In this document: positions 1-5,654 of the stretch, piece by piece
How positions within the stretch are numbered: position 1 is the first letter of the stretch
How the letters are laid out: every line of letters starts with the position of its first letter
Assembly: GCA_027334785.1 (NCBI GenBank)
Contig: DAHWQF010000141.1
Span: 1 to 7,887 of the forward strand
DNA from: Acidimicrobiaceae bacterium
GTDB lineage: Bacteria; Actinomycetota; Acidimicrobiia; Acidimicrobiales; Palsa-688
DNA length: 7,887 bases
Reading direction: 5' to 3'
The notes under the pieces: model-generated
The model's input: only the letters and a program-made list of their open reading frames with translations
Told to the model about the DNA's origin: nothing
Databases searched by the model: none
Position numbers and translations under genes: made by a program

Positions 1-87
1 CCGGTCACCGTGCGCACCGCGGTCGCCAACGCCTTTGGCTTCGGCGGGCAAAATTGTGTCGCCGTCCTGACCTCGCCCACCCCGTAG
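1..87 (+). CDS. Beta-ketoacyl-ACP synthase (FabF-like), C-terminal end only
   Basis: The first frame is open from the left edge to a TAG at 85-87 and encodes the last 28 residues of a protein. It contains the stretch ANAFGFGGQNCVAVL, which matches the C-terminal signature of type II beta-ketoacyl-ACP synthases (NSFGFGGxN, a glycine-rich turn near the active site). These enzymes condense malonyl-ACP with an acyl chain in fatty acid elongation. Only the tail is visible, so FabF, a KasA-like enzyme or a polyketide ketosynthase cannot be separated, and the catalytic Cys and His residues lie outside the window. It converges on the serine hydrolase gene with 8 bp between the stop codons, so it marks the boundary of a different, probably lipid-related, neighbourhood. 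Confidence 0.72.
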   Translation, partial: PVTVRTAVANAFGFGGQNCVAVLTSPTP

Positions 88-95
88 GCCACCGC

Positions 96-1094
96 CTATG
101 GCTGCCTCAGGACCGAAATCGCCCCCATGGCCGCTTCGTCGAGGTCGTCCATGTGGCGGCGGCTCATCAACACGGCCACACCGACGCTCCGCGCCAGGTC
201 GAGCCCTATAAAGCTGCCGAAACCCGCCGTCCCCCCGTTGTGCCAATGGACCGGGCCGTCGTCGGTGTCGCGCACCAGCCAGCCGAGGCCGACTTGCATG
301 CCTGGCTCCGCCACCCGGAGGGGTTGGTGGACAAGCTCGAACGCCGCCTTCCACTTCGTGTTGTCGGGAGCGAGGTTGGCCCCCAGGTAGATGCCCATCC
401 CTTCTGCCGAAGAGAAAAGGAAGCCGGCACCGGGTAGGGCCGGGTTATGCCAATGTTCGACCTCTTGGCCACCAAGGTTATGGCCGAAGAGCCGCCGGTG
501 GTCAGGATCCGCATCTGTTTCGAGCGTGATCTTCTCTTCCAGCCCGAGCGGGCCCAAGACGTCCTGGCGCAGCAACGCGCCAAAAGGCTGCCCGCCGGCG
601 GCCGCGAGGGCGCGCGAAAGGACGCCGTAGCCAAAGTTCGAGTACTCAAAGGGGTGAGGCCCGGGCCCGAGCCGGGGGCTCAGCTTGCGCACCGCTCGGT
701 CCACGTGGCGGTCACGGACGAGCGCATAGGGGTCCCGGAGGCGGAGGAGCATCCTGGCCTTGATGGTGCGAGGGATCCTCGGGTACCCAGAGGTGTGGGT
801 GGCCAAGTCCACGAGCCGGATCCCCGAAGGCCCCGCCTCTGGCAGGTACCGGCTAAGCGGGTCCTCCAAGGCCACCCGGCCGTCGAGCGCCATCGTGGCG
901 AGCAATAGCGCAGTGAAAGTCTTGGTCACCGAACCTATCTGGAAGCTCGAGTCGCAAGCCGTGCCCGAGAGCCAACTGCCCGTTCGTCCCCCCGCCATGC
1001 CCACCGCAGCCAGTTGCCATGTGCCCGGGGACGCCAGTCGCGAAAAGGCGTCTCGCAGTACGGTCCTCACCCACGGGTCCCCAAGGTCGCTCAC
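96..1094 (-). CDS. Beta-lactamase-family serine hydrolase (class C / family VIII esterase-like), cytoplasmic
   Basis: This 332-residue protein has the penicillin-binding-protein/class C beta-lactamase fold. The SxxK nucleophile motif is S55-V-T-K58 in FQIGSVTKTFTALL, the YxN motif is Y151-S-N153 in FEYSNFGYGVLSRAL, and the third motif is H285-N-G-G near the C-terminus. LATHTSGYPRIP (residues 98-109) is the usual 'THTSG' block. All catalytic elements are intact. There is no signal peptide or membrane segment, so the protein probably acts in the cytoplasm, unlike true beta-lactamases or DD-peptidases. The GTG start at 1094 is the furthest upstream possible because an in-frame TAG lies 12 bases before it; GGGG just upstream is a poor ribosome site. 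The gene follows the RpiR regulator on the same strand after 108 bp. Members of this family include esterases, D-amino-acid peptidases and lactamases. An esterase acting on acylated glycosides is my inference from context; the substrate is unknown. Confidence 0.88.
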   Translation of the reverse strand: MSDLGDPWVRTVLRDAFSRLASPGTWQLAAVGMAGGRTGSWLSGTACDSSFQIGSVTKTFTALLLATMALDGRVALEDPLSRYLPEAGPSGIRLVDLATHTSGYPRIPRTIKARMLLRLRDPYALVRDRHVDRAVRKLSPRLGPGPHPFEYSNFGYGVLSRALAAAGGQPFGALLRQDVLGPLGLEEKITLETDADPDHRRLFGHNLGGQEVEHWHNPALPGAGFLFSSAEGMGIYLGANLAPDNTKWKAAFELVHQPLRVAEPGMQVGLGWLVRDTDDGPVHWHNGGTAGFGSFIGLDLARSVGVAVLMSRRHMDDLDEAAMGAISVLRQP

Positions 1095-1143
1095 ACCCCG
1101 AGCCTAGGGTCACACCTCGCTAGCGCCGTGGCCGGCGGCCTAC

Positions 1144-1173
1144 GGGCGGCCTCCACTGCCGGCGAGGCCGCCC
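1144..1173 (-). terminator. GC-rich hairpin, possible terminator after the RpiR gene
   Basis: A perfect 10-bp inverted repeat (GGGCGGCCTC at 1144-1153 and GAGGCCGCCC at 1164-1173) encloses a 10-base loop. It lies in the 108-bp gap between the end of the RpiR gene and the start of the serine hydrolase gene. Neither side is followed by a T-tract, so it is not a classical intrinsic terminator. GC hairpins lacking a U-tract are often proposed as terminators in high-GC actinobacteria. It may instead attenuate read-through or protect an mRNA end. I see no clear promoter for the hydrolase in the rest of this gap. Confidence 0.45.
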
Positions 1174-1202
1174 GAGCTCGCAGGTCCTTTGCTAATAGGC
1201 AG

Positions 1203-2102
1203 CTAATCGGCACGTTTGGCCCCGCGCCCTGGAGGCCGCGTGCGCCGGCCGACGAGAGCGCTTTGTGCTAGCTCGCGACGCCGGCCCGCCTTTTCTGGGT
1301 TTTGCATCTCGATCGTCGTCACCACCGACTCGATGAGCATCGCAGTCGTGATGCGAGTGAGCGACGGGTTGGCCAGGTCGGTGTCGTCGGGCAGGTCGAG
1401 CCCGATGCTGCAAGTGGCCCTAGCCGCTATCGGCGAGCCCGGTGGCCCGAACGCGACGGTGCTCACTCCGGTCTTCTCGGCCGTCGCCATCACCTCCAGC
1501 AGGTCGAGGAGGCGGCCGCTGTGCGAGAAAACGACCAGCACGTCCTCGGGCGTGCACAGGTAGAGCCGTTGGAGCATGTGGAACATGTCGGTCTCCACCA
1601 CCGAGGCCGTGACCCCGAGGAGCCGTTGCGAAAGGTCCATCGCATCGACCACCGAAGCACCGAACCCGACGATGATAGCCGAGCGGGCTTGGGCCAGAAG
1701 CTGCGCCGCCATGGCCGCCGCCTCGTGGTCTACCAGGTCCGGCAAGGCCGAAAGCGACGCCACCACCATGACGGCCAGCTTCCTCATGACTGTGCCCACG
1801 CCGTCACCCGGCTCGAGTGGCCCGGCGCGCAGTGGTGCGCGGGCAATGTCGGCCGCGAGCCGCAATTTCAGCTCGCTCACGCCGTCGAGGCCGAGCGAGC
1901 GGGCAAAACGCACGACGGTCGGGTCGCTCACGCCGGCGGCGGCTGCCAGCTCCGCCGTGCTCATGGCCAGTACCTCCTCGGGCGAACGGAAGACGAGCTC
2001 GCCGACCCGGCGCTCCCCCGGCGGCAACGCATCCAGGCGAGCGCGCAAGGTGTGGAGGAGCGATGTAGTTAAACTACGTCTCCTGCTTGCCACTGCCATC
2101 AC
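1203..2102 (-). CDS. RpiR/MurR-family transcriptional regulator (HTH + SIS domain)
   Basis: This 299-residue regulator has the two-domain RpiR layout. The N-terminal helix-turn-helix region covers about residues 20-85; its core is MSTAELAAAAGVSDPTVVRFA (about 47-67), followed by the typical LGLDGVSELKLRL. A SIS (sugar isomerase) domain covers about 130-260, with IIVGFGASVVDA (143-154) and VFSHSGRLLDLL (191-202), the phosphosugar-binding SHSG loop. Family members sense phosphorylated sugars and usually repress sugar-use genes. The gene is divergent from the ABC transporter genes with only 21 bp between the annotated starts, so it is the obvious candidate regulator. GTG at 2102 is directly followed by an in-frame ATG at 2099; neither has a good ribosome site, so the transcript could be leaderless or the start could lie further in. 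One operator-like palindrome falls inside codons 8-14 and another just upstream, suggesting autoregulation. The C-terminus (about 272-299) is Arg-rich and probably disordered. Confidence 0.93.
   Translation of the reverse strand: MMAVASRRRSLTTSLLHTLRARLDALPPGERRVGELVFRSPEEVLAMSTAELAAAAGVSDPTVVRFARSLGLDGVSELKLRLAADIARAPLRAGPLEPGDGVGTVMRKLAVMVVASLSALPDLVDHEAAAMAAQLLAQARSAIIVGFGASVVDAMDLSQRLLGVTASVVETDMFHMLQRLYLCTPEDVLVVFSHSGRLLDLLEVMATAEKTGVSTVAFGPPGSPIAARATCSIGLDLPDDTDLANPSLTRITTAMLIESVVTTIEMQNPEKAGRRRELAQSALVGRRTRPPGRGAKRAD
2062..2080. promoter_or_regulatory. Operator-like palindrome, box 1
   Basis: GTAGTTAAACTAC (2065-2077) has perfect 6-bp arms around a central A. Extending to 2062-2080 gives 9-bp arms with one mismatch. 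It resembles the TGTARTWWWWWTACA type of site described for HexR, another RpiR-family regulator, although that protein is proteobacterial. It lies just upstream of the -35 element proposed for the permease promoter and inside the 5' coding region of the RpiR gene. It shares 12 of 16 bases with box 2. Binding by the neighbouring RpiR protein is an inference. Confidence 0.62.
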
Positions 2103-2115
2103 AGCGTAGTACAGT
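2087..2115 (+). promoter_or_regulatory. Putative sigma-70-type promoter for the ABC transporter genes
   Basis: TTGCCA (2087-2092, 5 of 6 matches to the -35 consensus) and TACAGT (2110-2115, fits TAnnnT) are separated by exactly 17 bp. The expected transcription start is about 2121-2124, on or just before the GTG that opens the permease frame, so a leaderless or very short-leader transcript is possible. The -10 element is overlapped by operator-like box 2, and box 1 lies just upstream of the -35 element. Such an arrangement would allow repression. The elements overlap the start of the divergent RpiR gene. Confidence 0.55.
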
Positions 2116-2121
2116 TACGTC
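2105..2121. promoter_or_regulatory. Operator-like repeat, box 2, overlapping the -10 element
   Basis: GTAGTACAGTTAC (2106-2118) is a second copy of the GTAGT-N5-TAC pattern, followed as in box 1 by GTC. Its dyad is weaker than that of box 1: only the outer CGTA/TACG arms pair. Its centre is 41 bp from the centre of box 1, close to four helical turns, so two bound proteins could face the same side of the DNA. It overlaps the TACAGT -10 element and lies 4 bp from the RpiR start codon, a position suited to repressing both divergent genes. Confidence 0.55.
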
Positions 2122-2123
2122 TT

Positions 2124-3158
2124 GTGTGCGCGAAGGGGGTGTGCGCGAGGGCAATGCCACTAGCCATGGCCGGGGGGCCGGCCATCGGGACACCCGCGTC
2201 CCGAACTACGGCCTACCCCGGCCAACCGCACGCGGGCCTCGCCCGCACCCCGCCGGCCCGTAAAACACGCCGCGGGCCACTGGCGCGCCGGTCCCGCCGG
2301 TTCGGCCTCAACCGCGCTGCAGCAGTTTTCGTCCTGCCGAGCATGCTCCTCATAGGCATGTTCACCTATTACCCCGCCGTCCGGAGCCTCATCGGCGGTT
2401 TCTACAGCTGGAACGGGTTCTCTGCCCCCCAGTACGTCGGCCTCTCTCAGTTCAACGAGTACTTCACCTCGCCCACCTTCGGCGCAGAAGCAAAAAACGT
2501 GGTCCTTTTGGTGCTCGGTTGGCTCCTCATCACCCTCGTCGCGCAATTTACCGCCGCCGAGGTGGTCGCCCACCTGCCTCGCAGGCTCGGGAGCATAGCC
2601 AAGTACCTCTTCGCCCTCCCGATAGTGCTCCCCCCGGTGGTGTTGATAGACGTCTGGGCATACATGTTCAATCCGACCGATGGCCTCCTCGATAAGATCT
2701 TCAACGCCTTCGGGCTGGCAGGGCCCAACTGGCTCGGTAACGAGCACTTGGCGCTCGTGTCGATCCTCTTGATCGGCTTCCCCTGGATATCCAACCTCGG
2801 TTTTCTCATTTTCCTCGGCGGTATCCAAAACCTCCCTCAGGAGTTGATGGAGGCCTCCGCTCTCGATGGCGCCAGCGGGCTCAGGCGCTGGCTGCACGTG
2901 GATGCCCCGCTGCTCGTCCCGCAGTTCCGGGTCGCCTTCATCCTGGGCGGGTTGTACATGGCACAAAACTTCGTCCCTGTCCTTCTCCTCACCAACGGCG
3001 GCCCTGGCAACGCGACTATGGTGCCGGGGCTGGATATGTACCAACAAGCGTTCCAAAACGACCAATACGGCTACGGCATGGCAATTGGGACGCTCCTTTT
3101 CATAGCCATGCTCGTTTTCACTCTGTTCACTATGCGCCTGCTGCGCCCACGCACCTGA
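2124..3158 (+). CDS. CUT1 ABC transporter permease, MalF/UgpA type
   Basis: This inner-membrane subunit of a binding-protein-dependent sugar importer has about six hydrophobic segments (roughly residues 64-84, 125-147, 160-180, 209-232, 265-290 and 317-340). The cytoplasmic EAA loop, which contacts the ATPase, is ELMEASALDGASGLRRWLHV (240-259) followed by DAPLLVP. LTNGGPGNAT (289-298) is the usual MalF-type block before the last helix. Counted from the GTG at 2124 the protein has 344 residues, with a Pro/Arg-rich tail of about 63 residues before the first helix; relatives normally have 15-35. An ATG at 2154, with AAGGGGGT 13 bases upstream and GAGGG 2 bases upstream, would give 334 residues, and an ATG at 2166 gives 330. 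No start lies between 2166 and the first helix that would remove the tail cleanly except weaker codons. It is the first gene of the transporter run, directly under the putative RpiR-controlled promoter. Confidence 0.92.
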   Translation: MCAKGVCARAMPLAMAGGPAIGTPASRTTAYPGQPHAGLARTPPARKTRRGPLARRSRRFGLNRAAAVFVLPSMLLIGMFTYYPAVRSLIGGFYSWNGFSAPQYVGLSQFNEYFTSPTFGAEAKNVVLLVLGWLLITLVAQFTAAEVVAHLPRRLGSIAKYLFALPIVLPPVVLIDVWAYMFNPTDGLLDKIFNAFGLAGPNWLGNEHLALVSILLIGFPWISNLGFLIFLGGIQNLPQELMEASALDGASGLRRWLHVDAPLLVPQFRVAFILGGLYMAQNFVPVLLLTNGGPGNATMVPGLDMYQQAFQNDQYGYGMAIGTLLFIAMLVFTLFTMRLLRPRT

Positions 3159-3191
3159 ACCTCGACAGCCATTTACTGCCACAACCAATAC

Positions 3192-3198
3192 AAGGAGG
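3192..3198 (+). promoter_or_regulatory. Strong Shine-Dalgarno of the binding-protein gene, decides GTG start
   Basis: AAGGAGG is a near-perfect anti-16S match, the strongest ribosome site in the window. It stands 7 bases before GTG at 3206. An ATG at 3201 is only 2 bases away and reads ATG-AAG-TGA, so it cannot open the gene. The GTG start is therefore favoured. The other transporter genes have weak sites, which fits higher synthesis of the binding protein than of the permeases. Confidence 0.85.
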
Positions 3199-3205
3199 AA
3201 ATGAA

Positions 3206-4714
3206 GTGAAAAACAATTCCAGGGTAAAAAGACATCTAGCAGCCAGCACGGCCATGGCCAGCGTGGCGGCCATGACCCTCGTCCCCGTCGTCGCCAGCCA
3301 AAGCACCTCGGCACAAACGTCCGGGATCACGATCACCGCCCAGTTGCCCTACTCCCAAGGCAAGATAACGGCCCCCACTAACTCCGTGCTCCGCTCTCTC
3401 ACAAACCAGTACGAAAAAGACCACCCAGGCGTGAAGGTCGACTGGGTGCTCGACGCGCAGTCCAACCTCGACCAGCAAAACGCGATCCTGCTCACCCAGG
3501 CGTCCGGAGGGAACGCGGACGACATCGTCTGGCAACAGTACGGGCCGTCTTCGCTCCCACCGGGGATCCTCCTCAACATCAGGCCTTACTTGGAAAAGCC
3601 CGACCCGTATGTGCCCGGCAACAAAAGCTGGCTCTCCCTCTATTCGCCCTCGGTCATCCCCTACATGACGTCCCCCAACGGCCAGATCCAGATCGTGCTC
3701 GGGTCGAGCATAGAGACTGGCTTCATGTACAACAAAGCCGACTTCAAAAAGGCCGGCATAACGAACATCCCGACCACTTGGGCGCAGTTCGTGGTCGACC
3801 TCGCCAAGTTGCAGGCGGCGGGCTTCAAGTACCCTCTCCTGTTCGGGTGGGGGCTGAACGACAACCCCTCGTGGTGGGAACGGCTCGCCGGGTCGGAGCT
3901 GCTCCAGAACGAGCTTCCGAAGTTCGACGTCGATCGTGAAGTGGTCACGAGCGGCCTCGACACCGCCGTCGGGATCGAGAGGGGCGTGCTCAGCATGAAA
4001 AACTCGGCATACGCCGAGATCTGGAAGCTCCTCGGCCAGCTCCGGCCCTTCATGGACCCCTCCGGCTCGGAGTACGACATAGGCGCGTCGCTCAACTCTG
4101 CCAGCCCGCCATTTTCGACGCTGACACCTTTTGTACAAGGCAAGACGCCGATTATCTGGGGTGGCAGCTGGAAGGAACCGGTCCTCAACTCGCTTGGCTT
4201 TGCAGGCAAGTACGGCATATTCCCTGAGCCCACCATAACGACTACGACATCCAAGTACTCGGCCAACCTGAGCACCAGGGGCGTGATAGGCGGTCCCAAC
4301 GGGTTCCCGGAATGGTCGGTCACGACCGCGAAGGCGGACCATACCATGACGCCGGCCAAGACCAAGGTGGTCATGAACTTCCTGGCCTGGCTGTACACCC
4401 CGGCGCACCTCGGGGCCATCGTCAAGAACGAGGGTGACGGCGCCTTGATCCCGGTCGAGCCCGCAGCCCCCACCGGCGGTTCGGTCGGGATGAAGGACCT
4501 CCTCCCCACCGGGAAGGTGATCACGGTAGTCGATGGGCCCTTGGAGGGCACCCTCGGCCCAAGTTTTGAGACCGAGGCGATGCGGCTCGTCAGTGCCTAC
4601 CTCTCCGACGACATGTCGTACTCCTCGTTCTCGTCGCAGTGGCAGTCGATGCTCGTGGCCGCCGCTCACCAGTGGGCTGCGGCAAACCACGTCAACTTGG
4701 CCAAGTACAAGTAG
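3206..4714 (+). CDS. Extracellular solute-binding protein (family 1) of a CUT1 sugar ABC importer
   Basis: This 502-residue secreted protein is the ligand-capturing subunit of the transporter. The N-terminus has a basic stretch (KNNSRVKRH) followed by a hydrophobic segment to about residue 30. Possible signal peptidase I sites follow A30 (VVA) or A36 (TSA). No cysteine occurs anywhere in the protein, so there is no lipobox and no lipid anchor. Family 1 features are LTNQYEKDHPGVKVDWV (65-81), TQASGGNADDIVW, the MYNKADFKKAGITNIPTTWA block, and Trp/aromatic-rich segments (WWERL, IIWGGSWKEP) that often stack on sugars. It lies 47 bp after the MalF-type permease and 2 bp before the MalG-type permease, in the same operon. 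Sugar specificity cannot be read from sequence; a rhamnose-containing glycoside is inferred from the rhamnosidase downstream. Confidence 0.93.
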   Translation: MKNNSRVKRHLAASTAMASVAAMTLVPVVASQSTSAQTSGITITAQLPYSQGKITAPTNSVLRSLTNQYEKDHPGVKVDWVLDAQSNLDQQNAILLTQASGGNADDIVWQQYGPSSLPPGILLNIRPYLEKPDPYVPGNKSWLSLYSPSVIPYMTSPNGQIQIVLGSSIETGFMYNKADFKKAGITNIPTTWAQFVVDLAKLQAAGFKYPLLFGWGLNDNPSWWERLAGSELLQNELPKFDVDREVVTSGLDTAVGIERGVLSMKNSAYAEIWKLLGQLRPFMDPSGSEYDIGASLNSASPPFSTLTPFVQGKTPIIWGGSWKEPVLNSLGFAGKYGIFPEPTITTTTSKYSANLSTRGVIGGPNGFPEWSVTTAKADHTMTPAKTKVVMNFLAWLYTPAHLGAIVKNEGDGALIPVEPAAPTGGSVGMKDLLPTGKVITVVDGPLEGTLGPSFETEAMRLVSAYLSDDMSYSSFSSQWQSMLVAAAHQWAAANHVNLAKYK

Positions 4715-4716
4715 CC

Positions 4717-5589
4717 ATGGCCCAACTGGAGAACGTGAGGGTGCGTCGCGGCGCCAGGCGACGTCGGCGCGCCCTCACGGGATCCACGGTGACGGCGGGA
4801 GCGCTCTTGGTCGCCATGACGTACTTCCCGCTCGTGTTCATGCTCTCCAACTCCCTGAAGAGCGGTGCACGGCTCGCGACGGGCAACGTCTTTGCCCTTT
4901 TTACGCAGTTCGACGCACGGAACTATGTTGATGCCTGGTCGGGTATCGACACTTCGCTCCTCAACACCCTCCTCGTCGCAGCTGCCTCCGTGGCCATTGG
5001 GGTCACCGTCGCCGCCATCGGGGCCTACACCTTCGCCCAGGTCGATTTCCGGGGAAAGTCGCTCGTCTTCACAGCCTATATAGCGCTCCTCATGATCCCC
5101 TGGAGCCTGACATTGATCCCGCTCTTCTTGGAGATGAAAGACTTCGGTTTCTACAACAGTTGGTGGGCGCTCATCCTGCCCTACGCGGCCACTTCGCAGC
5201 CGCTCCTCGTCCTCATCTTCCGGAGCTTCTTCGAACAGGTACCAAAGGAGGTGTTGCAGAGCGCCCGTCTGGACGGCGCCCGAGAGTACCAGGTCCTCCT
5301 CCGGGTCGTCGCGCCGCTCACCAAGCCGATCCTGCTCACGGGCACCGTGCTCATGTGCATAAGCATCTGGGGCGACTACATCTGGCCCGAGGTGATCCTG
5401 AAGAGCAGCAGCCGCTACACGGTCTCCGCAGGCCTCCAGTACTTCGTGAGCAGTCTCGGCACGCTGACGGCCAACGGTGGGGAGGTGTTCGCCGCCTACG
5501 TGATCGCCATCGCGCCATTGTTATTGCTTGTCGGGGTCACCATGCGCTACTTCGTTGGAGGCATGACGGCCGGCTCCCTCAAACTGTGA
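4717..5589 (+). CDS. CUT1 ABC transporter permease, MalG/UgpE type
   Basis: This 290-residue integral membrane protein is the second permease subunit. Hydrophobic segments fall at about 25-47, 80-107, 115-137, 147-170, 205-225 and 257-278. The EAA loop is EVLQSARLDGAREYQVLLRV (178-197) followed by VAPLTKP, and the C-terminus RYFVGGMTAGSLKL matches the usual MalG end. I chose ATG 4717, 2 bp after the binding-protein stop, because it gives a family-typical length and a basic cytoplasmic N-terminus (RVRRGARRRRR). The frame is open further upstream to 4639, but that would overlap the binding-protein gene. There is no clear ribosome site, so translation probably depends on coupling to the preceding gene. 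Its TGA stop shares bases with the ATG of the mini-ORF (TGATG at 5587-5591). No ATPase gene accompanies the pair. Confidence 0.93.
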   Translation: MAQLENVRVRRGARRRRRALTGSTVTAGALLVAMTYFPLVFMLSNSLKSGARLATGNVFALFTQFDARNYVDAWSGIDTSLLNTLLVAAASVAIGVTVAAIGAYTFAQVDFRGKSLVFTAYIALLMIPWSLTLIPLFLEMKDFGFYNSWWALILPYAATSQPLLVLIFRSFFEQVPKEVLQSARLDGAREYQVLLRVVAPLTKPILLTGTVLMCISIWGDYIWPEVILKSSSRYTVSAGLQYFVSSLGTLTANGGEVFAAYVIAIAPLLLLVGVTMRYFVGGMTAGSLKL

Positions 5590-5654
5590 TGTTGCCCCTG
5601 GAAGAGAAGGCGAGGGTGCCGGCCCGCAAGCGCCTTACCGTTGTTGCCCTATGA
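5589..5654 (+). CDS. 21-codon mini-ORF linking permease and rhamnosidase genes
   Basis: ATG at 5589 overlaps the permease stop as TGATG, and the mini-ORF's TGA (5652-5654) overlaps the rhamnosidase start as ATGA (ATG 5651-5653). It exactly fills the gap between the two genes. The predicted peptide begins MLPLEEKARVPARK and ends RLTVVAL: a charged first half and a short hydrophobic tail. There is no good ribosome site before it or before the rhamnosidase. The likely role is mechanical: ribosomes finishing the permease restart here and then restart again on the rhamnosidase. A functional micropeptide is possible but unsupported. I recognise no family. Confidence 0.5.
   Translation: MLPLEEKARVPARKRLTVVAL

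Noticed and set aside
1119..1143. Further GC-rich partial dyads (GCTAGC, GGCCGGCGGCC) beside the 1144-1173 hairpin
   Set aside because: They are short and common in such GC-rich DNA; only the 10-bp stem stands out.
1191..1207. Direct repeat GCTAAT...GCTAAT (11 bp apart) at the end of the RpiR gene
   Set aside because: Six-base repeats of this kind are expected by chance; there is no flanking symmetry or sign of an attachment site.
1302..2109. Plus-strand frames of 256 and 177 residues opposite the RpiR gene
   Set aside because: The minus strand has intact HTH and SIS motifs; the plus-strand products are Arg/Ser/Ala-rich shadows.
2160..3314. 384-residue open frame antisense to the first permease
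   Set aside because: It is a GC-rich codon-position shadow: low-complexity Glu/Arg/Gly/His content, no recognisable domain, and it lies opposite a permease with clear family motifs.
3236..4690. 484-residue open frame antisense to the binding-protein gene
   Set aside because: Same artefact of GC3 bias. The composition is unlike real proteins, and the sense strand has a perfect ribosome site and family 1 binding-protein blocks.
4639..4716. Upstream extension of the MalG-type permease to a start at 4639
   Set aside because: It would overlap the binding-protein gene by 76 bases and add 26 residues not typical of the family. ATG 4717, right after the stop, gives a normal 290-residue protein.
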